Shown here one piece after another: positions 11,873 through 23,690 of a stretch of DNA of 64,000 nt; the stretch's first letter is position 1, and every line of letters starts with the position of its first letter. This stretch comes from Ceratotherium simum simum. Its lineage: Eukaryota; Chordata; Mammalia; Perissodactyla; Rhinocerotidae. The notes under the pieces were generated by a model. That model saw only the letters and a list, made by a program, of their open reading frames with translations, ran no database searches and was not told the origin of the DNA. The DNA lies in NCBI RefSeq assembly GCF_000283155.1, contig NW_004454182.1, positions 3,632,682 through 3,696,681 of the forward strand, in the 5' to 3' direction. The translations under genes and the position numbers were made by a program.

Positions 11873-12116
11873 TTTGATATATTTTCTCCTGTTATGGTCC
11901 AATAAACAGAAGAACAATGAAATGTCATCTCTTGTGTTAAATCTTACCTTAATTTTTACCAAGTGCTTTATTTGATCATAATTATCTTGGCATCAGAATA
12001 AACCTGGCTATTATTATTTATCCAATATAAGCCCCTGAGACACCTGCAAAGCTTCATATGACGCAACAATGCAGATAATTTCATTACATTTCCGTAAAAT
12101 GTCCTACACATACTGT
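11873..12116. other. Unassigned AT-rich sequence
   Basis: No recognised feature. Confidence 0.4.
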
Positions 12117-12370
12117 TGCAGGTCAAGTCCCCTGGGAAACAGACTCTGAGATGGAGATTTGTGTGCTTGAAGTTTATTAGGGAGTGCTCTTAGGATCGAT
12201 TCCTGGGTGGAAGAAAGGAAAGCAGGGTTAAATAGGGAGAAGTTGGGTTGCTGTACAGTTACAACGAAGGCCTGGGCTGATCCCTTAGGTAGTTCTGGAG
12301 GTAGGATGGCTTATAAAATCGTCCCTAGTTAAAGCATGGTGGCTGGAGTGGCACAACTGTCAATGGTCCC
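12117..12370. mobile_element. Probable unclassified interspersed repeat (LTR-like)
   Basis: The run 'cctgggaaacagactctgag', 'gaagtttattagggagtgct', then an 'aaagcagggttaaatagg' purine-rich part and 'gttgctgtacagttacaacg', resembles a repeat seen in many mammalian genomes, but I cannot name the family. Composition differs from the AT-rich flanks. Boundaries and orientation are uncertain. Confidence 0.35.
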
Positions 12371-13609
12371 AGCATCTGGAGAAATGTGTGTTCGATTCTG
12401 AAGGAGGGAGGGAGCAGTATCAGGGTAGAAAAACATAGCATCCCTACGTATCTGGATTGAACAATATTCTTTTCCTTGAATTTTTGCAATTAAGAGATCA
12501 GGACACATTTGTTCATTGAAAATCCTAATACTGCCTCTTTGACATCGCAGGAATCTAGTGACCTGATAACACCCAGACATAATTCATCCAAATAGTATAT
12601 TCTGTTTCTTTTCTTGTTTTCCTCTTTTTGATTCCTGTCCCTCATCTTATTTGTGTACTTTGCTTGAAGTAAACTAAGTAGCAACTGAAGAAGCATTAGT
12701 TAGTCATATGTCTCCTGTCAAAGAAAGGAAAGTGTTTCCCCAGTTTCAGAGTGGATGTAACCAAGTAGCTCATAAGTAGCCCCCAAAACCTTGGCAGCAG
12801 TGGGATGCAAAAAGAGAACATGCTGGCACCCATTTTCCATAGACTAGCAGATACAATTCTTTTTCTTTCCAGTTTAAATCCAATTATTTGGATAGATATA
12901 GTGGTAAACATGGATCAGTTTTCATGGATAAATAAAAGTTATTATTCATTATGAAATAGACAAGCGGAATAAAACAAAAAGCAGAATAAATGCTGATATG
13001 ATAATTTGAAAACTCAATAGTTGGGTTTTGAAAAAGTTTAAATTGATTGTATAATAAAATATTAAAAAAGATGTTGGGAACAAAAAAGAAGAAGCATTAC
13101 ACATTAAATAATTGGATCCTACGGAAATGCTCCTACTTAGTGGAGCTTCATTTGCACTTTTCCTGAGAAAGGCTTAGATAGATCTGGGAACAGAGGCAGG
13201 TTGGGAACTTGACCTCAGGACCCTGAATACTGAGTCAGAGATCTGGAAGATATCATAGGTTCAACCAAAGCACGAAGGATTTAGGAATGGCCAGTAAACA
13301 TCCAAGCGAAAAATCAATACTTTCCTAATATCTAGGACCGAATGAGTAAACAGAAGTTGGTGATCAAATAGGGAGCAGAAAATCACAGGCCAGCAATAAA
13401 TCTATCAGAAGAATAAATGGTGCTACTAAACATAAGGGCATTAACAAGATTGTGACAAAGTGATGACAATTCAGAAAACATCCTAGTACCTAAAATATTC
13501 AAACATTGAACTATGCCAAAATTTTCAGGACTTGTCTTCAAATAATAGAGAATGTAGAGGAAAATGTAAGTTGGTACATAAGGAAAGAGAGAAAGGAGAA
13601 ATGGTTTTT
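12371..13609. other. Unassigned sequence
   Basis: No recognised repeat or gene. Three adjacent minus-strand frames (12329-12911, 68-83 codons each) have no recognisable similarity and are treated as chance. Confidence 0.35.
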
Positions 13610-13800
13610 TATAGTGTACTTATATGCCAGATATCTGCTAAGCACTCTACATAGTATACCCTTAAATTTTTGTAAAAATGAGATAGGCATAATAATGTTC
13701 ATTTAATATTTTGGGAAATTGGTTTGGCAAAGTTAAGCAGCTTGCCTAAGAGGACACAGCCAGTGAGTAATAAACCAGATTTCAAATCTTGTAATGACAG
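13610..13800 (-). mobile_element. MIR SINE
   Basis: Antisense MIR. The plus strand shows 'gctaagcactctacatag', an 'ataatgttcattt' interval, 'ttaagcagcttgcctaagag' and 'gacacagccagtgagtaata', matching the reverse of the MIR core and 3' region. The middle is degenerate. Confidence 0.65.
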
Positions 13801-13894
13801 GATCTAGGAATATGATTCATGGGGTCCATGAACAGACAGGTATTTTTTTCGCTCAAATTTCTTCCCTGGTTCCTCTGATAACCACTCCATAGCA

Positions 13895-14908
13895 AAATAG
13901 AAATAACTGAATTAAAAAATGGGCAAAGGACCTGAATAGACATTTCTCCAAAGAAGATATATCAAATGCTAAGAGGTACAGGAAAAGATGTTCATCATCA
14001 CTAGTCATTAGGGAAATGCAAATTAATGAGATATCACTTCATGCCTATTAGAATGGCCATCATCAAAAAGATAAGAGATAACAAATGTTGGCATGGATGT
14101 TGAGAGAAGGGAACCCTTGTGCACCATTGGTGGGAATGTAGATTGGTAGACCCACTATGGAAAACAGTGTAGAGGATCCTCAAAAAATTAAAAATAGGAC
14201 TACCATATGATCCAGCAATTCCACTTCTGAGAATATATCCAAAGGTAATGAAAACACTAATTCTAAAAGATATCTGCACCCCCGTGTTTGTAGCAGCATT
14301 ATTTACAACAGCCAAGACATGGAAATAACCTAAGCGTCCATCAATGGATGAATGGATAAAGCAGTTGTGGTACATATACAATGGAATATTATTCAGCCAT
14401 AAAAAATGAGGAAATCCTAGTGTTTGCAACAGCATGGATGTATCTTGAAGGCATTACACTAAGTGAAATGCCAGACAGAGACAGAGAAATATTTTATGAT
14501 CTCACTTATATGTGGAAAAGAGATCAGACTTGTGGTTACCAGAGGTGGAGGTTGGGCATAGGGAATCTGAGGAAGGTGGTGGAAAGGTACAAACTTCCAG
14601 GTATAAGGTAAATAAAGACGAGGGATGTAAGGTACAACATGATGACTATAGCTAACACTACTGTATGATTTATAGGCAAGTTGTTAAGAGAGTGAATCCT
14701 ATGAGTTCTCATCACAAGGAAAATATCTTTTTCCTTTATTCTTTTCTTCTTTCCTTGCTTTTTATTGTGGCTATAAGAGAAGATGGACGTTAGCCGAATC
14801 CACTGTAGTAATCATTTCAAAATATATATAAATCAAACCATCATGCTGTACACCTTAAACTTATACTGTGAAGTATATCAATTATTTCTCAATAAAACTG
14901 AAAAAATG
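13895..14908 (+). mobile_element. L1 LINE 3' end (ORF2 C-terminus + 3'UTR)
   Basis: This is the 3' kilobase of an L1M-type LINE. It shows the conserved end of ORF2, e.g. 'gggcaaaggacctgaataga', 'ccatatgatccagcaattcc' and 'caatggaatattattcagcc'. A short frame at 14381-14611 encodes the [11 protein letters not shown] motif of the L1 ORF2 C-terminus. A 3'UTR follows, with a poly(A) signal AATAAAA at 14891-14897. Several stops and frameshifts break ORF2, so it cannot encode active protein. The 5' part is missing, as is usual for truncated L1 insertions. Confidence 0.92.
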
Positions 14909-16854
14909 CACATAATATAATAAAAGTTTTATTTCACTCCAACACTATAGGATAAATTTTGACACTGTTTACAATTGTCAGAGTAGTAATCCTTTTTGTC
15001 ACAATATCTGTAAATGTCAACTTGATAAAATTTGAAGAAAATGTACTGTCCAGACGTTATGATTATGGCATAAGTCTTTATGTATATAGGGCCAAGCATA
15101 TACTGGAAAATATAATAGAAAAAAAGCACCAGAAACCATGCTTATTCATTTCCATATTTATTTGAAACCAAAAGCTATGGTACTATTTGAGTGGCATGCA
15201 TGAAGTCAGCAAAGTTAAAGAAAAATGTGTAACTTTTCCAGGAGAAAATGGCCTCATTTGAGAATGTTGGGACTTTAGCCAAAAGTTTTCATGTGAAGTA
15301 CCATTCAGATTAGCTGGTTGGATGGCAAATCAAAAGAAGTCACTTGAGATTGGAGAGAGCATGGTAAATTTATATATCCTGGAAATGACTTAGCTATTTC
15401 AAAATTTGAGTAGAGAAGGAAATGGAAGTACTATCTGTGCCAAATGATGTCACAACTTCTGAATCACTAGTCTTTCTTCAATATTTTGAAGTAGATCATG
15501 ATAGATTTCCCAGCTATGCCACTTCCTCTCAGCATGCACCTGCACAAAAGTATTGGTACTTCTTAGTAACCTAATTTCTAAACCTCTGTCTAAGGATATG
15601 TTGAGTGTTAAAGGAGAATTTCTATTTTGTAACGCTTTTTTGGAAATAAGAAAGGCAATTGACATATTCGAAGGCATGAATCATTTCTTTTCTATGTAAA
15701 ACTTTGAACAAAAGTCTTCTTACTCTGACCTCAGATGGAAAACATGTGGTGTTTGTATCACATCTAACTTTGCTACGTGAATGAAGGATGCAACTGCAGA
15801 TGTCTTTGTGACTCATGACTTTCTACGTGAATATCCATTGGCATCGACATCTCTGCTAATGAGACCAAAATGTGTTTTTCCTGTAGATATGAAATCTTAA
15901 CTTCATAATGAAGGTCATGAGAAAAACTTGATTATAGAAGTCTCTGAAAAAACTGCAGGACCATATATAATGTTCTTGTCTAGTATGTAGATGGTCAGTG
16001 GCTTTTTAAAAATAGCACATGTCTTAAAACTTCTCTTCGGGTATAAATGTTACTTGTTTTGTGAAAAAACACTGCTTAATTTCAGAATAATTCAAGCGGA
16101 AGGAATTCTGTCAGTGCTTCACTGTCTTGGATAATTTTGACCACATTTATGAGATCCATCTTTCTTTTTTTTTTAAGACCCGGGGTCACCATTATGGATG
16201 CTGTTAAAAGAATTATGTGGTCTTTTCCAGGCTGCCACTCTGGAAGAGGAGTTGGCTCAATTATGCAAACTCTACAAAGCTGGAAAAGGTACTTCTTCAA
16301 GATGGAATCGATAACTACAAAGTCTTGTCAATTTCTCTGTGGACAGAAATCTGCAGATAACTGAAAACAAAGAACACTTTAAAATATTTCCTTTAGATGA
16401 CTTTAGAAATGAAAAGTAGATTCATAGTACTTTCCTTTTTTATAGAGACAGCATTCAAATGCAGCCCCTAACCAAAATGTCTTTAGCACTAAGAATATAG
16501 GAAAAAGGAAACAGTCTGGCATTAATTTTTTTCAAAATAGTCATGAAGAATTCTGGCATTATTTGACACAATTCCACCTTTATCTGAAAAAAGTAAGTGT
16601 GAAAGTTCTGAGTATATTTGAATTTACACTCATTTGTGAGTCAAGTTTTTCATTTCCAAGGTCATAAAAAACGTAAAATATTATATTTGTCTAGGTTCAT
16701 CGTTATCAGAAGAAGGAGGTACTTAGTTTTCAGCATGGTATCCAAGGAAATTGTTATCCTGAGGTATTTAACTGGTTAACACCATGATTCCTCTATAAAA
16801 AAATATATAAATGTATAGTGTCATTATAAAAATAATATGTGTATATCATCTTAT
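14909..16854. other. Unassigned interval; possible decayed coding relic on minus strand
   Basis: No repeat family is recognised. The minus strand carries several modest, non-contiguous frames in this interval: 16300-16082 (72 codons), 15816-15622 (64) and 15677-15450 (75). Their predicted peptides look less repetitive than typical AT-rich noise, but I cannot match them to any family, and stops and frame changes separate them. It could be an old processed pseudogene or an unrecognised transposon; chance is the default. Confidence 0.3.
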
Positions 16855-17020
16855 GATTAATCACAATAATAATTCTATGAGTTCTGATTTCCATAATTAA
16901 AAAATAAGAAATAAGTGACTCAGGGAAGTTTCTTGACTTGTTTAGGGTAACACAACTGGTAAGTGGTGGATCCAGGATTTCAATGAGTGTCTTTCACTCT
17001 AAAGCAGGCACTGTGCTGTT
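16855..17020 (-). mobile_element. MIR SINE
   Basis: Antisense MIR: 'aattctatgagttctga', 'gactcagggaagtttcttga', 'ggtaacacaactggtaagtg' and 'tggatccaggatttcaa' correspond to the reversed MIR core, with the tRNA-like end near 17020. Confidence 0.65.
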
Positions 17021-17024
17021 CCCT

Positions 17025-17480
17025 TGAAGGAGAGGTAAAGACGGGTTCACACAGCATTGAGGGAAGGATTAATTCTAGCTGGTCACTTAGAGAGATTTGA
17101 AGAGGAGTCAGTGTTTGAACTAGGACTTGAAATAAGAATAGAATTCAATTGGGAAGGAAAAGGCATCCAACTCATAGTGCAAAAATAAGCAGAGACTAAG
17201 GTGTTCTTGTAAGGACAGAATGAGTCGCCTGACACAGCTCTTCATATGAGATTTTGAAAAATTATTATGTTTGTCTTACTTTGGGAAATGAGGAAAGAAG
17301 GAGCAGATAGCCTTGGGCTGGGGAATTTCCCACAGCGTGTTATAATTAACTTAGTTTGGATAAAGGAGAGATTAGAGGACATACGCTTAGGTTTTAGACA
17401 TCTTTGGTTTATAATGTCCTATAAATCAGAGATAATTTGTAAAAATGAGAAACATTAAAATTTCGAATATGACTAAAGCT
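17025..17480 (-). mobile_element. L2 LINE fragment (antisense), part 1
   Basis: Reads as degenerate antisense L2 ORF2. 'gtcagtgtttgaactaggac' and 'gcaaaaataagcagagacta' resemble the common reverse-L2 text. It probably belongs to the same L2 copy as 17996-18345 and 18880-19345, with two MLT1-type LTRs inserted between. Confidence 0.5.
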
Positions 17481-17499
17481 AGTCAGTTTAAGTACATTA

Positions 17500-17995
17500 G
17501 CTTTGCGTTGGTAATGATTAAGCTCTCATTTCTTCCGAGCTGAGTCTTCAGCAGTCATTGCTGAGGGGCCCCTAATACTCGTTCAGTCCTTCTTCCACAC
17601 TGGCGGAACTTCAGCTCCTTCCCTTGCTTTCCTCTCTCGCTAAGACTCATCTTTATTTGTATAAGCCAGTCATTTAGGTCTCACTTCCTTTAATAGCTAT
17701 TGATTTAGGCATAGGTATTTATTGCAATTTTGACCAAAAAAACACAAGAAGAAAACTGCTGCAATCAACTTGTCAGCAGGAGGGAGAAAACCAACACGCT
17801 GCTGATAGAAGAACAAGAGGATAGAAGGAACCTGGGCCATTTGATGACATGGATTCACTAAAGTCCTCCTCAAACCACACTGCTTGGCAGATTCTTATTT
17901 GGTGAGCTAAAAATATTCCTCATTGTTTTAAGGTGGTTGAATCAGAGTTTTCTATGCCTTGCAATGGAAAATATCATAGATGATATAGAAGGATA
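17500..17995 (+). mobile_element. MLT1-type LTR
   Basis: The second half reads like the 3' half of an MLT1-class LTR in sense orientation: 'agaacaagaggatagaagga', 'acctgggccatttgatgaca', then a degenerate 'ttaaggtggttgaatcag' end. The 5' boundary is unclear. It splits the antisense L2. Confidence 0.5.
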
Positions 17996-18345
17996 GTAAG
18001 ACTAATGCCAATGAGATATAAGCTCTTTCTTCTGATGAGAGTATTAAAGCAGACTGTCATTTGCTATCTAGTGAAATCAGAAAGCTTGCAATAGGATCCA
18101 AAACATCAGTAATAAGGTGTAACAACAAATTAAGGAAGAAAGTAAATATTTATGCTAAGAAGGGACTCAGAATGGTAATCAAGGATTTTCAGTAATGGAA
18201 TAGTAGCCTTGTGTTTTAGGAAGACAATCTTGACAGAATTTCTGTGGGAAAGTATAAAATTGAAGTAATGTAATATGTATCAGAAATGTTAAATTAAAGA
18301 TGGCCATGGATTCTTCATGGACACAGGGAACACTGGTGGGAGAAA
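17996..18345 (-). mobile_element. L2 LINE fragment (antisense), part 2
   Basis: 'gccttgtgttttaggaagac' and 'aatcttgacagaatttctgt' match, in degenerate form, antisense L2 ORF2 text. It is placed between two MLT1-type LTRs and continues the flanking antisense L2 pieces. Confidence 0.5.
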
Positions 18346-18349
18346 GATG

Positions 18350-18872
18350 GCTAGATGTTTTTGACACTCCCTGCATTGTGAGGATGGGGTCTATTCCTCT
18401 TTCACTTGAATCTGAGCTGGCTACCTTTGACCAATAGAGTATTCAGATGCTGTGACAATATGGCGGTTCTGAGTCTTGCTTTTGGGAGGACTGGTAGCTT
18501 CCTCCTTGCTCTCTTGGAGGATTTTAGTTTGCCATGTCCGAAGTCCTCTCTCACAGCGAGACCTCATGTAGAGTCCCTGACGTGACGTTAAGAGGGAATG
18601 TGGCCCAGATGTGCCCATTCTTCCAGCTGTGCCAAATGTCAGGCATATATGTAAAGCAATCTTAGCCTATCCAGACCAGCTCAATACCTAGTTCAACACC
18701 ACCAAGTAAACCCAGTTGAAATCACATGGAACAGAATTGCCCAAATTCTTGATCCCCAAAATGGTGAGACAAAATGGTTACTGTTTGATGCCTCTAAATT
18801 TTGGGAAAGTTTTTTGTTTTTAGTTTTGTTTTGTTGGTTTTTTTTTTAAACATCAATAAATAACTGAAATAG
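18350..18872 (+). mobile_element. MLT1-type LTR
   Basis: Sense MLT1-class LTR. Blocks are 'gtctattcctctttcacttg' followed by 'aatctgagctggctacc', 'tttgaccaatagagtattca', 'gtttgccatgtccgaagtcc', 'cagctgtgccaaatgtcag', 'aattgcccaaattcttgatc' and a degenerate end with 'caataaataactgaaa' at 18853-18868. A T-rich tract near 18810-18850 sits just before the end. No internal ERV sequence is attached. Confidence 0.62.
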
Positions 18873-18879
18873 ATATAGT

Positions 18880-19345
18880 TGCCAATTCTGAGGTTATTAT
18901 GGTAATTTAGACCCAAACTACCAGTGAACTGAATTAAGGCATTAAGAATGAATAATAGGCAAGATACTTAAGTTAAAGTGAAAATTGACAGAATTTTTTA
19001 ATAAATTAAATTTTGAGAGTCATGTGAAAGAGATGTCTTAGATGATCATCTGGTGCTAACCTAGAAGGCAGGATACATTTCATCAATGGTCTTAATCAAC
19101 ATCTGGAACTGAGTAGAAAGAACACATTTCTAGGAAAGAGGTGTACAATAAGTTTCATGTTTTCTATAGTTTGAGAATTCAGTTGGACATTCATGAAAAT
19201 TTTAGAGATCAGAAGATAAAGAAAACTGGAGATAATGTTTGGAAGTCATAGGTAAGGCAAATTGTTCAAGCCATAGGAGTAGTTGGTAACATCAGGAAGT
19301 GTAGACTGAGAAGAAGAAAAGAGGTAGATATAATTTTAGAGGAAA
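18880..19345 (-). mobile_element. L2 LINE fragment (antisense), part 3
   Basis: 'cagttggacattcatgaaaa', 'agatcagaagataaagaaaa' and 'ctggagataatgtttggaag' followed by 'tcataggtaagg' match antisense L2 ORF2 text (reverse of the region before the reverse-transcriptase YADD area). It continues the L2 pieces at 17025-17480 and 17996-18345. Confidence 0.65.
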
Positions 19346-21664
19346 TTCAATTTCAAGGGATTGTAGGAGTTGAAAAACTTATTATAATCTTTTTTGTTCA
19401 TTAAGATAAAGTTCTGCCTTTTCTTACCATGACCAACTCATAATTTATCCAAGCTCTGCAAATTTCCTTAGGGGTTATAATGGCCAGTATTTTTCTAAGG
19501 TCTAGCAGAGCCTTACAGAAGTCCCTAGACCGTGGAAATCCCGAAATGATTTAAATAACTTTGTGTCACTTCTCATTTTCCAGGATGAGCCAAAAATATT
19601 AGGTTAATTCTTCAAGAGTTTGTTCAGATTATACCATCATAAAACCATTTGAACTGTTTTATAATAAGAACAAATGTAAATATAAATAAGAACAAAATGG
19701 GCCATTACTCAAGGTCTGTTTCCTCTATGTTACAAGGATGTTACCAAGTTACTGACACTCAATGCATGGAAATAACCATGTTTTAAATTCTATTTTAATG
19801 CATGTGTAAAAGAATGATTGAAGAACTTGTTGCTCTAGTCCATTCATGTAGAAAGTGTATATTTTATTTTATTTTATTAGATTTTGTTCAAAATTCTCAG
19901 AGAAAACGTCAGTCTTTTTAGGTCAACTTTTTGTTTACATAAAACAGTTTTCTTATTTACTATGTTGGAAATTAACCAGAAACTGTGGAATTTTGTTATT
20001 TTCTGTGATTGTTTATCTACAGAAAAATCACATACTTAATATACTTCATAAAATTAAAAAATAAAGCATGTAACATAAATTGTTTTTTAATTGAACTACA
20101 CTTGCCCTGGGAACCTTATATTTTATTTAGGCTGCTATTTAAACTATAAATAAAGAAGTGTCAAATTCAGAATTATGTATTTTATTTATTCCATTTTTCA
20201 TTAATGTGAACTATTTTCTACAATATTTAAAATTTCCTTGAAGTATTTCAAAATATAATTTAGATTTAAAAATTGGCTAACCCATGGCTTACTCAAGAAT
20301 ATTTGAATTATTTTTCCAAGGATAATTTCAGACAAAAGTTTGATCCTGTGATGAATGTCCTTTTAATGGAAATAAATCATACTACTGAAGGTAAAGAACT
20401 CTTTACCTTTATTTATTGAAATAAAGTACCACTTCAGGGTATCTTTGAAACCTTGGAAATTTGATGGCCATATCTACAGCTGAGTATTTAAGATTTTACA
20501 AATATTTTTGGTGATTACGGTCAAATCAATGTGAATGGTGACTCCAAGAATCGAGACTGCAGGTCTAGAGGGGAAATAACATTGTCATCAGTGGCATCCT
20601 CCTATAACACCAACAATAAGTGTACCTGGCAAAAATGTCTATATTACATTTTGTAAAAGTGAAAATTAGATTTAAGGCTACTCTACTAGTTTAAATTTAA
20701 GAATTATTTTTTCTTTTTGTGGCCACTATTGAATGTCTCACATTATACTTAAACCTGAAAAATTTACTTCAGAGGTCTTTCTGCATAAGATTTCTGCTAT
20801 TTTTTTTTCATTTTTTATCTTCACATACATGTGCCTACACACACACAATCTAATAGCAAAAATGTGTCAAGATTCAATTCATAATACATTGCCATTAAAA
20901 AAATAGACAAATAATAAAGTTGATGTTATATGCATAGATGGATATGTATAATTATGCACTTATCCACTTCTATACAATTTGAATTTTGCTGATTCAAATA
21001 CAAAAGAAATGTATGTATACATATTCATCAATCCACATATATATTCATGTATGCATATATATGTAAATTTCCCACAATCATGGACATATAGTCATTGTAG
21101 ATAATCCATTACAAATGGAACTTTCCATAATAAAATTTTAGACCATTTACATAGAACAATTTATCTTTAAATAATATGAGATATATACTTATTTTCTCCC
21201 TTCTACCACAAAAATTACATGATGAACAGTTAGATACGTAGAAAACTACAAATAGCAGAAAAAGGTGAACGAGCGATTCAAATGTGCAACTTTCCATAGC
21301 TATCTAGGCAATCTCAAATACTAGTCCCTTCAGCTCTTATGTGGATTCAGACCAGAGTCTCTCTTCTAGAGAGAATGCCATTGGGTCTTAAACCTTCTAG
21401 ACTCCACCGTTGCTCTAGATCTCTGGGCCCCAGAATCCTCTATTTTTAGTGTGGCAGGCTGCAGAATTTGAGCCTTCATGGGAAAAGGTGAGAAAGTTTT
21501 GGAGATGTCCAGAGGAAAGCGACAGTAGAGTCAGCTATGGGCATGCTGTCAAGGAAGAACGAGATAGAATGGACTTGTGCTCAGATTACAGCTTCATGGG
21601 CATCATTTGGATTGACTGACCTTAGAGGGCACTAGTAGGCCAAAGGGAAAAACAGCAGGGTAGT
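19346..21664. other. Repeat-poor AT-rich interval
   Basis: No recognised transposon, exon or RNA gene. It contains a perfect short inverted repeat at 20388-20409 and AT/ATGTAT-rich low-complexity sequence around 20990-21070. The end (about 21300-21660) is less AT-rich but unidentified. Confidence 0.4.
20388..20409 (+). repeat. Perfect 9-bp inverted repeat
   Basis: AAGGTAAAG and its exact reverse complement CTTTACCTT are separated by four bases (AACT). It could form a short hairpin. No function is implied by context. Confidence 0.85.
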
Positions 21665-22160
21665 TGTGATGGTTAATTTTATGTGTCAACTTGACTGGGC
21701 TAAGGGATCCCCAGATAGCAAGTAAAACATTATTTCTGAGTGTGTCTCTGAGGCTGTCTATTAGCATTGGAATCAGGAGACTGAATAAAGAAGATTGCTG
21801 GTACCAATGCAGGTGGGCATCATCCAATCTGTCGAGGGCTTGAATAGAACAAAAAGCGGAGGAAGGGGGAATTTGTTCTCTCTGAGACATTCGTCTTCTC
21901 CTGCCTTCAGACGTTGGAGCTTCTGGTTCTTAGACTTTCAGAATCAGACCGGGACTTACACCATCAGCTCCCTGATTCTCTGGCCTCCAGACTCAAACTG
22001 AATTACAACACTGGCTTTCTTGGTTCTCCAGCTTGCAGATGGCAGACTGTGGGACTTCTCGGCCTCCATATCCATGTGAGCCCATTCCTGTAGTAAATCT
22101 CCTCTTACATATCTCTATGTATCCTATTTGTTTTGTTTCTCGGGAGAACCCTGACTAATA
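21665..22160 (+). mobile_element. MLT2 (ERVL) LTR, near complete
   Basis: A sense MLT2-class LTR of ERVL. It starts 'tgtgatggttaattttatgt' at 21665 and runs through 'gtcaacttgactgggcta', 'gggcatcatccaatctgtcg' and 'gcttgaatagaacaaaaag' to 'gttttgtttctcgggagaac' and 'cctgactaata' near 22160. Both ends are present, with about 496 bp between them. The flanks (gtagt / atagt) may be a decayed 5-bp TSD but are not decisive. It is a solo LTR with no internal region. Confidence 0.88.
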
Positions 22161-23690
22161 ATAATAGTTCCCAAAACTATTCCAAGATTTCAAAGGAATG
22201 GAAAGGTATTATCAGGTGACAATTCCTAGCACATCCTGTCAACTACTTGGGACTATTACTATAATACTAAACTATAAATATAAACTATATAATATAAACT
22301 ATATTGTACATTTTGCCTGGTTTGCCAGGGATGGAGGAGCTGATTGGGACAAAGAAGTTTCAGTTCTAAAACTGGGAAATTACTGGGAAAACTGGAAGAT
22401 GTTGATCACCTTAATATTACACAGGTGTTTAGGAAGAAATCACAGCTATGAAAAAGGCCAGGTCAAAGAATATGTCCACAAGCTGAGCTTCCAAGTTAGA
22501 CCTCGATTTAAAGGATGAGATGATGGGGAGCTCTCCACCCAGAGCTTTAAAGATCAATGATTTACTTTTCCTGCGTGCCAGAGTTCAGGTGATGCATCAG
22601 ACCTCTGACCAGAGACAAGGCCTCAAATGCCTGGAGATCTCCAAATATTTACATTTGGAATAATATGTTAGTCTATATTTCGTATATGAATAATCTGAAG
22701 GAGACCCCAAAATATTTATATTTTGGAATGATATGTTAATATGTAGAAAGATAAAGGTAACTTGTATCTGTAGCTGTGGATATAAAAAGGAATTAAGTCT
22801 GAGAAGGATTTAAGAGTGAGACACTCTGAAGAAGCAGGGAATAGTCAGAAATCTCAAGACTTCTCCACCTCAAAGAGTAAGATGCAAGAACGGGATCTGA
22901 CATAACTAATACTTAAGGCCGTTAGCCTAGTTGGACTGTATGTGTTTAGGGGGGCAACCTTGGAGATACTGAGGTAGCTTTGGAAGCATTGATGCTTCCC
23001 ATGCCCATGACTGGACTTGTGAACAGGGATAGAGCTGTTGGGGCCACTGGGAATTATCACACTCAGAAGTGAAAAAAAGAGCTAAGTATGGAGTTGTGAA
23101 AAATCTTTAAGATTCAGAGTGATAATAAATGTATCGAAAGGGGCTACTGAATATAATTTAGACTAAAACATTAATGAGAAGAACAGAGTTTGTGGCATAT
23201 TTATCATATAGTGAGAGTGTTCCTTTCAGCCTTCGACATCTAGAAATCATACCATTTAAAACACCTAGTGATGATAAATAAAATATTATAATCACTCTTG
23301 ACATTACTAGCTAAACTTAATGGAAGAAAGTAACATCATAGAAGGCAAAATTTTAAAGTAGCGGGAATCCAGTGTAGTAAATAGAAACTCAAGCTCTGAC
23401 CCTCCAGTGGCATTTGACAGTCAGCCAATGTCAGTAACCTAGAGCTGACTGAGTACTGAAATTGTCTCAGCAAAGCTAAGCCCTACAGAGCATCTTCAGT
23501 TGAGGGGATAACTAGGGGATATATACAATATAACATGGATATTCTCTTGGAGCCTATGCTCCAGCCTGTGCTCCACTGAGAATTTCTAAACACTGTCCTT
23601 CCTCATGGGAATTGAGGGTCAGGTTTTTATTACTAGTATGATCAAATAAACTACAATGACAAAAATAATTTAAAAGGGCTTACAGGTTGC
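22161..23690. other. Unassigned interval with short palindromic repeats
   Basis: The stretch 22310-22430 ('ttgcctggtttgccaggg', 'gttctaaaactgggaaatta') resembles the internal part of an old non-autonomous DNA transposon but cannot be named. Copies of a short palindromic motif lie at 22644-22661 and 22697-22740. No gene is recognised. Confidence 0.35.
22697..22740 (+). repeat. Palindromic motif, shared with 23856-23899
   Basis: The block begins 'tgaaggagaccccaaa', continues with a palindromic centre (ccaaaatatttatattttgg, 22708-22727) and ends '...atatgttaa'. A near-identical block occurs at 23856-23899, and a related shorter palindrome (ccaaatatttacatttgg) is at 22644-22661. They may be parts of one old element in several pieces. 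Confidence 0.7.

Noticed and set aside
14034..14611. Frames of 133 codons (minus) and 76 codons (plus)
   Set aside because: Both lie in the L1 3' end. The plus frame is a surviving piece of L1 ORF2 and the minus one is its shadow.
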